12,270 nucleotides of DNA from Prevotellaceae bacterium (GTDB taxonomy: Bacteria > Bacteroidota > Bacteroidia > Bacteroidales > Bacteroidaceae): contig JAJPZF010000132.1 of assembly GCA_021204545.1 (NCBI GenBank), positions 1 through 12,270 of the forward strand. The letters are read 5' to 3'. The notes under the pieces were generated by a model. It searched no databases and was not told where the DNA came from. It saw only the letters and a list, made by a program, of their open reading frames with translations. Within the stretch, counting starts at the first letter, position 1. Every line of letters begins with the position of its first letter. Below, one piece after another: positions 5,971 through 12,198 of the stretch. The position numbers and the translations under genes are program-made.

Positions 5971-6747
5971 TCAGAAGTCGAACTTAAGGTGCCTGACCGT
6001 CCACTTGTCCTGCTTAATCATCTCAAGCGAGTTGATGCCTATGCGTATATGGTCTCTCACGAAGCTCCTCGTCACCTGACTGTCGCTCTCGGCAGTCTTC
6101 ACGCCCTCGGGTGTCATGGGGTTGTCGCTCACAAGGAGCAGCGCCCCCGTCGGAATCTGGTTAGCCATGCCGCAGGTGAAGAGCGTGGCAGTCTCCATGT
6201 CCACGGCAAGGGCGCGGGTCGTCTTGAGGTAAGACTTGAAGCGCTGGTCGTGCTCCCACACCCTGCGGTTCGTGGTGTAGACGGTGCCAGTCCAGTAGTC
6301 CTGCCCATGGTCACGCACAGCCGTTGACACTGCCCTCTGCATCATGAAGGCGGGCAGCGACGGCACCTCGGGCGGGAAGTAGTCGTTGCTTGTTCCCTCT
6401 CCCCTGATTGCCGCTATAGGCAGGATGAGGTCGCCCTTCTGTGTCTTGTCCGAGAGCCCACCGCACTTGCCCAGGAACAGGCACGCCTTGGGGCTGACGG
6501 CGCTCAGCAGGTCCATCACGATGGCGGCGTTAGGGCTGCCCATGCCGAAGTTAACGATGGTGATGCCGTCGGCCGTGACTGTGCGCATGTTGCTGTCATA
6601 GTCAGGCTTCGGGGCGCCCATCTCCTCGCAGAAGAGGTCCACATAGTTGTTGAAGTTGGTCAGCAGCACGTAAGAGCCGAAGTACCCCAACTCTCTGTTG
6701 GTGTAGCGCGGCAGCCAGTTCTCGACGATTTCACGCTTAGTCTCCAT
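5971..6747 (-). CDS. amn: AMP nucleosidase (Amn), short Bacteroidetes form
   Basis: The enzyme hydrolyses AMP to adenine and ribose-5-phosphate in purine turnover. The 258-residue protein belongs to the purine nucleoside phosphorylase/UDP phosphorylase fold and lacks the extra N-terminal domain of the roughly 480-residue E. coli Amn. Visible signatures: ENWLPRYT (9-16), FGMGSPNAA (67-75), FLGKCGGL (91-98), IRGEGTSNDYFPPEVP (114-129), RRVWEHD (161-167), VDMETAT (182-188, ribose-binding glutamate region) and LLVSDNP (204-210). The frame extends upstream to a TTG at 6804, but homology begins at the ATG at 6745-6747 and the likely promoter lies inside that extension, so the ATG is preferred. holA follows after 6 nt. 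The 23-bp repeat array lies about 90 bp upstream. Confidence 0.95.
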   Translation of the reverse strand: METKREIVENWLPRYTNRELGYFGSYVLLTNFNNYVDLFCEEMGAPKPDYDSNMRTVTADGITIVNFGMGSPNAAIVMDLLSAVSPKACLFLGKCGGLSDKTQKGDLILPIAAIRGEGTSNDYFPPEVPSLPAFMMQRAVSTAVRDHGQDYWTGTVYTTNRRVWEHDQRFKSYLKTTRALAVDMETATLFTCGMANQIPTGALLLVSDNPMTPEGVKTAESDSQVTRSFVRDHIRIGINSLEMIKQDKWTVRHLKFDF

Positions 6748-6772
6748 GGCAATCAAAGGCAGTGCTTCGGCG

Positions 6773-6805
6773 GCGAAGTTAGTGAAAAGGCGCGCGGCAT
6801 ACAAG
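6773..6805 (-). promoter_or_regulatory. Promoter of the amn-holA operon
   Basis: The minus strand reads TAACTTCGC at 6773-6781, one mismatch to TAnnTTTGC, with CTTG (6802-6805, three of four bases of TTTG) 20 nt upstream, the preferred spacing. The start codon is 25 nt downstream of the -7 element. The same TAACTTCGC variant precedes rfbA. Confidence 0.5.
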
Positions 6806-6840
6806 GGAACGGCGTTAATTCTCTACTGTGGGTTGTCGCG

Positions 6841-6978
6841 AAAGGGGTAATACCTCTTTGACCAAAGGGGTAATACCTCTTTGCCCAAAGGGGTAATACC
6901 TCTGTGACCAAAAGGGTAATACCTCTTTGCCCGAAGGGGTAATACCTCTTTGCCCGAAGGGGTGTAGACCTCTTCGTC
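6841..6978. repeat. Tandem array of six 23-bp near-palindromic repeats
   Basis: Units start at 6841, 6864, 6887, 6910, 6933 and 6956 with no spacer. Units 1-5 differ from each other at only a few positions; unit 6 is clearly degenerate, and traces continue into the trmH stop region. Each unit is a 21-bp imperfect palindrome with outer arms CAAAG/CTTTG and inner arms GGTA/TACC around a single A, with one mismatched pair (G opposite T) between them, followed by a 2-bp linker. It lies between the stop of the trmH-type gene and the amn promoter. It could be a protein-binding array, a terminator-like hairpin series or a simple variable-number repeat. Confidence 0.9.
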
Positions 6979-6997
6979 AAAAGGCCTGTAGAGGGGA

Positions 6998-7825
6998 CTA
7001 CGAAGGGTAGCCGCTGGTCACCGCGGGCCTCCTTTGACGGACAGCCTCGAAGAGCAATATGGCCGCGCTCACCGAGACATTGAGGCTGTCGAGCTCGCCC
7101 AGCATAGGGATGCGGATGTGCGCGTCCGCCGCCTGTCGCCAGAGGTCACTGAGGCCCTTCGCCTCGCTGCCCAGCGCGATGGCCGAGGCGCGACGCATAT
7201 CCGTCTCGTAATACAGCTCACTGTCCTGGAGCTGAGCCGTCAGTATGCTTATCCGCCGCTCACGGAGGAAGGCGACGCACTCCTCTGAACTACACGAGAC
7301 GCAGGGGACTGTGAACAGGGAGCCAAGGGAGCTGCGCACGACGTTGGGGTTGTAAAGGTCGCCCCGGGGGTCGCACACGATGACCGCGTCCGCTCCCGCA
7401 GCGTCGGCGCTTCGAAGCACTGCCCCGAGGTTGCCCGGCTTCTCAACGCTCTCCAGCACGACAATGAGCGGCTCCCGGCTGAGGCTAAGGTCCGTGAGGC
7501 GCAGCCTCTCGAAGCGCACCTCAGCCATCACGCCCTCCGTGCCTCCGCGGTAAGCCATCTTGGCGTACACCTCGGGCGTGACAAGGTAGACACGCTCCCC
7601 GGGCACGGCTATCTCTGAAAGGGAATGCTCGCTGCCCGCCACCTCGGGGCAGTAATAGACGGCGTCCACACTTAAGCCCCTCGAGAGGCAGTGCCTCAGC
7701 TCGCGCCAGCCCTCAAGCGCGAACGCGCCCTGGGCGTCCCTCTCGGAGGGCTTGCGCTGAAGGGCCACGAGGCGCTTGAGGCGGGGGTTCTGAAGGCTTG
7801 TGATGAGGTTACTGGTGCTGCTCAC
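6998..7825 (-). CDS. TrmH/SpoU-family RNA 2'-O-ribose methyltransferase
   Basis: A SPOUT-class enzyme that uses S-adenosylmethionine to methylate a ribose 2'-OH in rRNA or tRNA. The 275-residue product has an N-terminal substrate-binding part (SLQNPRLKRLVAL at 10-22, FALEGWRELRHCL at 35-47) and the C-terminal knotted domain with all three motifs: motif 1 EKPGNLGAVLRSADAAG (128-144, with Asn132 and Arg138), motif 2 LGSEAKGLS (218-226) and motif 3 IPMLGELDSLNVSVSAA (239-255). The start is a GTG at 7823-7825, required to include the conserved N-terminus; it overlaps the end of the DUF4301 gene by 17 bp, suggesting coupled translation. Whether it acts like RlmB (23S G2251) or on another site cannot be told from sequence, so no symbol is given. 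Confidence 0.93.
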   Translation of the reverse strand: MSSTSNLITSLQNPRLKRLVALQRKPSERDAQGAFALEGWRELRHCLSRGLSVDAVYYCPEVAGSEHSLSEIAVPGERVYLVTPEVYAKMAYRGGTEGVMAEVRFERLRLTDLSLSREPLIVVLESVEKPGNLGAVLRSADAAGADAVIVCDPRGDLYNPNVVRSSLGSLFTVPCVSCSSEECVAFLRERRISILTAQLQDSELYYETDMRRASAIALGSEAKGLSDLWRQAADAHIRIPMLGELDSLNVSVSAAILLFEAVRQRRPAVTSGYPS

Positions 7826-9326
7826 GCAGGAGGTCGTTGACTGTCTTCACGGGGTTGAAGGTGGAGAGCGGCACTTCCACGAAGACGGTGCTCCAGTCGC
7901 TCATGGCCCCGTTCCAGAGGCCCGGCAGCTCGAGCGCCTTAAGCTCCCTGCCGTTCTTGCTCTTCTGGCTGATGAAGCCCGTGGCGGGGTCAACGTACTT
8001 GGGCAGGTCGAAGGGACGGCCCTTATAGTCGCGGATGGCGCACACCAGGTCGACGGGGTTGAAGTGCGTGCCTTCGGTGAACATCTTGACGTACTCGTCG
8101 TTGCCCTTGTCTATCTGGCTGCTCTCGAGTATCTGAGGCGAGACGCTGCCGTCGGGGTTGTAGGCGAGGAACGGTCCGCCTCCAGGCTCGCCCACATTAC
8201 GCACAACACCGCAGACACGCATCGGTCGGTTCAGCTTACGCCTGAGGCAGATGGCGAGGTCGGTGTCCTCCAAGTCCTTAAGGCCGGGTATGTCCGTCGA
8301 GAGCTCGTGCCTTACGAAGCGCACGATGTCCAGCACCTGCTGGTGGGAGTACTTGCCGCTGTCCAAGAGGCGCAGGAAGGAGAATGCTTTCTCTTGCAGG
8401 TCGACCAGCACACCGGCGATGACCTGCTTCCACGCCACGGTGTCCCCCTTCAGTCGGTCGGGCACGACGTTGTCTATGTTCTTGATGAACACCACGTCGC
8501 TCTCGAGGTCGGAGAGGTTCTGTATCAGCGCGCCGTGACCTCCTGGTCGGAAGAGCAGACGGCCATCGTCGGTGCGGAAGGGAGTGTTGTCAGGGTTGAC
8601 GGCTATGGTGTCCGTGCTTGGCTTCTGCTCGCTGAAGCTGATGTGGTACTTAACTCCGTAACGGGCTTCGTAGTCGGGCAATATGCGTGAGACAAGCTGC
8701 TCAAAGAGGCTCCTGTGCTCAGTGCTAACTGTGAAATGAACGTCAGCCACGCCTTGGCTTGAGGCGTAGAGTGCAGCCTCCACAAGGTGCTCCTCCAGCG
8801 GGGTGCGCGCCTGCGTCTCGTAGCTGTGGAACTGGAGCAACCCCTTGGGCAGCTGGCCGTAGCCCAAGCCCTTCTCCTCAAGCATATTGCTGACGACCGC
8901 CTTGAAGTCCCCCTTCTCCATCAACGCCTCCACGCCCATGCCCTCGTTCACGTGGCAGGCGTCGTCGAGGGCGGGATAGAAGGCAAACCGCCGTATCTCA
9001 CTGAAGTACTTCTTCTCGAAGTCAGTGGTGGGCGTGTCGTAGTCAGCCGAGAGGAAGGCGAACATGTCCTTGAACATACGGCTCGCCGCGCCGCTTGCCG
9101 GCACGAACTTGGTTATGCGGTGTCCCTCCTGCTTGTAGGCCTGCCACAGGGCGATGTAGCGCTCCCTCTCTTCCCCGCCCACGACGAGGATGCCGTTCTC
9201 GCGGCTCGCTGCCGCCTTGAGCCTGAGGTAGGGGAAACCCGTCTCGAAGCTTCGCAGCTGCCTCTCTATCTGTTCACTGGTGATGCCCTTCTCTTCGTAC
9301 TGGGCTTTGTCGTTCGTTAAGGTCAT
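7809..9326 (-). CDS. DUF4301 protein, putative sugar-nucleotide pyrophosphorylase-like enzyme
   Basis: I recognise this 505-residue protein as the Bacteroidetes family DUF4301, whose function is not established. Distinctive segments are KFVPASGAASRMFKD (73-87), KGLLQFHSYE (161-170), TPLEEHLVEAALYA (175-188), SEQKPSTDTIAV (232-243), LLFRPGGHGALIQNL (257-271) and VFIKNIDNVVPD (279-290). Their order resembles UDP-sugar pyrophosphorylases of the UAP/UGP type: an N-terminal Gly- and Arg-containing loop with a lysine, an FxQ-P region, a PxGxGxL loop, then a V-x-N-x-DN segment. This suggests, by inference only, a nucleotide-sugar transferase fold. There is no signal peptide or membrane segment. The start is the ATG at 9324-9326, and the stop lies inside the overlapping methyltransferase gene. 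A -7 element match lies 30 nt upstream. Confidence 0.9.
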   Translation of the reverse strand: MTLTNDKAQYEEKGITSEQIERQLRSFETGFPYLRLKAAASRENGILVVGGEERERYIALWQAYKQEGHRITKFVPASGAASRMFKDMFAFLSADYDTPTTDFEKKYFSEIRRFAFYPALDDACHVNEGMGVEALMEKGDFKAVVSNMLEEKGLGYGQLPKGLLQFHSYETQARTPLEEHLVEAALYASSQGVADVHFTVSTEHRSLFEQLVSRILPDYEARYGVKYHISFSEQKPSTDTIAVNPDNTPFRTDDGRLLFRPGGHGALIQNLSDLESDVVFIKNIDNVVPDRLKGDTVAWKQVIAGVLVDLQEKAFSFLRLLDSGKYSHQQVLDIVRFVRHELSTDIPGLKDLEDTDLAICLRRKLNRPMRVCGVVRNVGEPGGGPFLAYNPDGSVSPQILESSQIDKGNDEYVKMFTEGTHFNPVDLVCAIRDYKGRPFDLPKYVDPATGFISQKSKNGRELKALELPGLWNGAMSDWSTVFVEVPLSTFNPVKTVNDLLREQHQ

Positions 9327-9356
9327 AGTAAGCTAAGTGTTTAAGAGTTCGCACGC

Positions 9357-9364
9357 CAAAAGTA
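9357..9364 (-). promoter_or_regulatory. -7 promoter element for the DUF4301 / methyltransferase operon
   Basis: The minus strand reads TACTTTTG, a perfect TAnnTTTG match 30 nt before the start codon. No -33 TTTG is visible at the usual spacing. The 121-bp gap is shared with the divergent relA-type gene. Confidence 0.45.
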
Positions 9365-9408
9365 CTAATTAATCTCTTATGCGTCACGCTGCCTCTGCTC
9401 TTTTTTAG

Positions 9409-9417
9409 TACCTTAGC
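9409..9417 (+). promoter_or_regulatory. Possible -7 promoter element for the relA-type gene
   Basis: TACCTTAGC differs by one base from TAnnTTTGC and lies 30 nt before the ATG at 9448. No -33 element is evident. The assignment is weak but the spacing is suitable. Confidence 0.35.
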
Positions 9418-9447
9418 GTCGCGTTCAAGGCAAAGCGCCTCCTTACT

Positions 9448-11721
9448 ATGACATCAGACACCTTCTTCACGGAGCAAGAACATATCTCACTGGGCAAGGC
9501 AAAAGCTGAGCTGATGCGGCTTGTGCGGCCAGTGCTGCGGGAGGGGGACGAGGCTCTTGTCGACGAGTACCTGGGGCAAGCCATCAGCTCAGGCAAGCTT
9601 GAGAGAACGGAATTCGGGCATAACCCCATCCTTGAGGATATGGAGACGGCTCTTGTGGTTGCCGAGGAGATAGGGCACTTCGTGTCCCCCGTTGCTCATT
9701 TGGCGAGCTCTCCGGCTCGCTGGCGTACTGCCTTGTTGGCAGTAGTGCTGAGCAGCGTTGTCGGGAGCAACGTGGAAGCATTGGACAACGTGCGTAAGGA
9801 CTTCGGCGAAGAGGTGGCGAAGATACTGCGCGGACTGCTGCGTATTAAGGAGTTGTATGACAAGTCGGCCTCGATAGAGAGCGACAACTTCCGCTCTCTG
9901 CTGGTGACCCTTGCCGAGGACATGTGGGTCATCCTTATAATAATAGCGAACCGAGTGTGGCTTATGCGGCAGATACGGGACACGGAGAACAAGGAGGCAC
10001 AGCGAAGGGTTGCCACCGAGGCGGCCTGCCTTTACGCTCCCCTCGCCCACAAGCTTGGGCTCTACAAGCTGAAGAGCGAGCTTGAGGACCTCTCGCTGAA
10101 GTACCTCGACCCGCAAGCCTACTACCACATAAAGGAGAAGCTGAACGAGACGAAGAAGAGCCGTGACGCTTACATCGAGAGCTTCATCACGCCCGTTGAG
10201 GAACGCCTGAGGACTGCGGGGCTTAAGTTCCATATAAAAGGAAGGACGAAGAGCATACACAGCATCTGGCAGAAGATGGGCAAGCAGAAAGTGGATGTGG
10301 AGGGAGTGTTCGACCTCTTTGCCATCCGCGTAATCCTTGAGTCAGAGCCAGAGAAGGAGAAGCAGGACTGCTGGCAGACGTTCAGCATCATCACCGACAT
10401 GTACCAGAGCAACCCGAGGCGTATGCGCGACTGGCTGTCGGTGCCCAAGAGCAACGGATACGAGAGCCTGCACATCACCGTGCTGGGCCCGGGGCAGAAG
10501 TGGGTGGAGGTGCAGATTAGGACGCAGCGAATGGACGACGTGGCTGAGCACGGGCTTGCCGCCCACTGGCGCTACAAGGGCGTAAAGGGCGCGGAGGGGG
10601 GCGTTGACGAGTGGCTGGGCAGCATACGCGCCGCGCTGGAGAACAACGGCGACGGCCTCGAGACGATGGACCAGCTCAAGATGGACCTGGTGGAGGACGA
10701 GGTGTTCGTCTTCACCCCGAAGGGCGACCTCTTCAAGCTGCCTGTGGGGGCGACGGTGCTTGACTTCGCCTACGCCGTCCACACCGACGTGGGCAACCAC
10801 TGCACGGGGGCTAAGATAGGCGGCAAGATAGTGACGCTGAAGAACAAGCTGCGCAGCGGCGACCAGGTGGAGATACTCACGTCAAACAGCCAAAGCCCCA
10901 AACAGGACTGGCTCTCCTTCGTGTCCACCAGCCGCGCCAGGAGCAAGATACGCCAAAGCCTGAAAGGCGTTGCGACCCATAGTGGAGCAACGCAATTGGC
11001 GAAGGAGCTGCTGGAGCGCAAGATGAGGAACCGCAAGATAGAGCTGGACGAGCCGACGCTTATGCACACCATACGCGCTCTCGGCTTCAAGGTGGTCACA
11101 GAGTTCTACCAAGCCATAGCCGAAGAGAAGCTGGACGTGAACAAGGCTATCGAGGCCTACCTCCTCAGGCAGCGGCACGACCGTAAGGAAGACCCTGCCA
11201 CGCAGGCAAGGAGCGCCGGGGAGTTTGTCCTGCCGGCAGAGGAGAGCAAGAAGGGAAAGACGCGCCAGCAGGGCGGCGACACCATCGTGATAGGGAACGA
11301 CACGAAGGGGCTGGAGTATAAGCTCGCCAAGTGCTGCAACCCCATCTACGGCGACGAGGTGTTCGGCTTCGTCAGCCTGTCGGGGGCGATAAAGATACAC
11401 CGCCAGACGTGCCCCAACGCGCGGCAGATGTGCGAGCGCTACGGCTACCGCATCGTCAAGGCAAGCTGGGCAGGCAAGGGGGAGAACACCTACGCCATCA
11501 CCCTCCACGTGGTGGGCAACGACGACATGGGCATCGTTAACAACATCACCAGCATCATTTCCAAGGAGGAGAAGATACAGATGCGCTCCATCTCCATCAG
11601 CTCCGACGACGGCCTCTTCAGCGGGCAGCTCACGGTCATGCTCGAGGACCTCGGGAGGCTTCAGCAATTGATCAAGAAGCTCAAGACGGTGAAAGGCGTG
11701 AAGAACATAACAAGGGCTTAG
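9448..11721 (+). CDS. relA: RelA/SpoT-family (p)ppGpp synthetase with degenerate hydrolase domain
   Basis: A long RSH protein of 757 residues that makes the stringent-response alarmone (p)ppGpp from ATP and GDP/GTP. Domain order: degenerate HD hydrolase (about 20-200), synthetase (about 235-380), TGS (419-480), helical linker, Cys-containing CC/zinc-finger region (LAKCCNP at 627-632 and HRQTC at 651-655) and ACT (682-757). Synthetase motifs are intact: GRTKSIHSIW (265-274), DLFAIR (289-294), the RMRD version of the RXKD motif (325-328), NGYESLH (336-342), EVQIRT (354-359) and EHGLAAHWRYK (367-377). In the hydrolase half, the canonical HD, ED and ADRLHN residues are replaced (SS at 102-103, GS at 106-107, IANRVWL at 166-172). 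It is therefore predicted to be synthesis-only, with hydrolysis by another RSH protein elsewhere. It stands alone and diverges from the DUF4301 gene. Confidence 0.95.
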   Translation: MTSDTFFTEQEHISLGKAKAELMRLVRPVLREGDEALVDEYLGQAISSGKLERTEFGHNPILEDMETALVVAEEIGHFVSPVAHLASSPARWRTALLAVVLSSVVGSNVEALDNVRKDFGEEVAKILRGLLRIKELYDKSASIESDNFRSLLVTLAEDMWVILIIIANRVWLMRQIRDTENKEAQRRVATEAACLYAPLAHKLGLYKLKSELEDLSLKYLDPQAYYHIKEKLNETKKSRDAYIESFITPVEERLRTAGLKFHIKGRTKSIHSIWQKMGKQKVDVEGVFDLFAIRVILESEPEKEKQDCWQTFSIITDMYQSNPRRMRDWLSVPKSNGYESLHITVLGPGQKWVEVQIRTQRMDDVAEHGLAAHWRYKGVKGAEGGVDEWLGSIRAALENNGDGLETMDQLKMDLVEDEVFVFTPKGDLFKLPVGATVLDFAYAVHTDVGNHCTGAKIGGKIVTLKNKLRSGDQVEILTSNSQSPKQDWLSFVSTSRARSKIRQSLKGVATHSGATQLAKELLERKMRNRKIELDEPTLMHTIRALGFKVVTEFYQAIAEEKLDVNKAIEAYLLRQRHDRKEDPATQARSAGEFVLPAEESKKGKTRQQGGDTIVIGNDTKGLEYKLAKCCNPIYGDEVFGFVSLSGAIKIHRQTCPNARQMCERYGYRIVKASWAGKGENTYAITLHVVGNDDMGIVNNITSIISKEEKIQMRSISISSDDGLFSGQLTVMLEDLGRLQQLIKKLKTVKGVKNITRA

Positions 11722-11755
11722 CAGCGGGGCAAGCGGCAGCGAGACCCGCCGCTGC
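11721..11755 (+). repeat. GC-rich inverted repeat at the relA stop codon
   Basis: GCAGCGG (11721-11727) is perfectly complementary to CCGCTGC (11749-11755) and starts on the last base of the stop codon. No T-run follows, so it is not a classical terminator by itself; it may protect the mRNA 3' end or assist the stronger hairpin further on. Confidence 0.5.
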
Positions 11756-11798
11756 AGGGCCTAAGGATATACACGCCCCTCACGCCCTCGCACGTTGT

Positions 11799-11835
11799 AG
11801 CCGCGCCCCCAAGGGGGGGGCGGCTTTCCTTTTTC
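11799..11835 (+). terminator. Rho-independent terminator downstream of relA
   Basis: AGCCGC followed by five C residues pairs with a run of G and GGCGGCT around a 2-4 nt loop, with one internal mismatch, then TTTCCTTTTT. It is 78 nt past the relA stop in the correct orientation. Its end, GGCGGCTTTCCTTTTT, is repeated exactly in a second terminator near 12107. Confidence 0.8.
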
Positions 11836-11846
11836 CCAAAGGGGAG

Positions 11847-11907
11847 GGAAACTGTTCAGTGTCCAGCACCCAATACACGTAAGTGAACGGACAGTTGAAC
11901 AGTTTCC
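11847..11907. repeat. 12-bp perfect inverted repeat, TGTTCA type (first)
   Basis: GGAAACTGTTCA (11847-11858) pairs with TGAACAGTTTCC (11896-11907). Just inside, GTGTCC and GGACAG continue imperfect pairing. ACGGACAG (11887-11894) also pairs with CTGTCCGT (11915-11922), so two mutually exclusive hairpins are possible. Confidence 0.75.
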
Positions 11908-12005
11908 TCTGTCGCTGTCCGTCTGGCAGCCACAGGGGAACATACAGATATACATATCAGAGAGAGATTTCCCTGTGATATCTGAATGAAAGAGTTCAGG
12001 ATGAG

Positions 12006-12058
12006 ACTGTTCAAGAGTCCGTTCATATATATATGTATATGAACGTACAGTGAACAGT
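12006..12058. repeat. TGTTCA-type inverted repeat enclosing a perfect AT-rich hairpin
   Basis: Outer arms ACTGTTCA (12006-12013) and TGAACAGT (12051-12058) are perfect complements and repeat the arms of the first element. Inside, CGTTCATATA (12020-12029) pairs perfectly with TATATGAACG (12036-12045) around a 6-nt loop. Confidence 0.8.
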
Positions 12059-12081
12059 TGATCCCGTTTCAGTTCAGTAAC

Positions 12082-12122
12082 GCCGCCTGCGGTCCCTGGA
12101 GGACAGGGCGGCTTTCCTTTTT
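12082..12122 (+). terminator. Second terminator-like hairpin, plus strand
   Basis: GCCGCC (12082-12087) pairs with GGCGGC (12107-12112), and inner GTCC (12092-12095) with GGAC (12101-12104), followed by TTTCCTTTTT. No gene precedes it closely on this strand, so it appears to be part of the duplicated module rather than the end of a known transcript. Confidence 0.6.
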
Positions 12123-12148
12123 CTGGCAGCAGGGGGAGAGTTTGCCAC

Positions 12149-12198
12149 TTGGACACTTGGACATACCCTATACGCATAATGGACGTCCTTCTGTCCAA
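12149..12198. repeat. TGTCCA-type inverted repeat in the second module copy
   Basis: TTGGACA occurs twice in tandem (12149-12155 and 12157-12163) and pairs with TGTCCAA (12192-12198). A perfect palindrome GGACGTCC lies at 12181-12188. It holds the position that the TGTTCA arms hold in the first copy. Confidence 0.6.

Noticed and set aside
6748..6804. Extended amn start at a TTG (19 extra residues)
   Set aside because: The extension overlaps the likely promoter and is not part of the family; the ATG at 6747 gives the usual length.
6841..6978. CRISPR array
   Set aside because: Units abut with no variable spacers, the unit is only 23 bp, and no cas gene is nearby.
6753..6980. Minus-strand open frame with repeating YYPFGQRG-like text
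   Set aside because: It is translation of the 23-bp tandem array; since 23 is not a multiple of 3 the repeated peptide changes frame between copies, and it overlaps the amn promoter.
7800..8690. 296-codon plus-strand open frame opposite the DUF4301 gene
   Set aside because: Same reason: the minus-strand frame contains conserved family motifs throughout, and the antisense product has none.
9589..10260. 223-codon minus-strand open frame inside relA
   Set aside because: It lies opposite the hydrolase and synthetase domains of relA and shows no family resemblance.
10882..11667. 261-codon minus-strand open frame inside relA
   Set aside because: It is a shadow of the TGS-to-ACT part of relA, with no recognisable domain.
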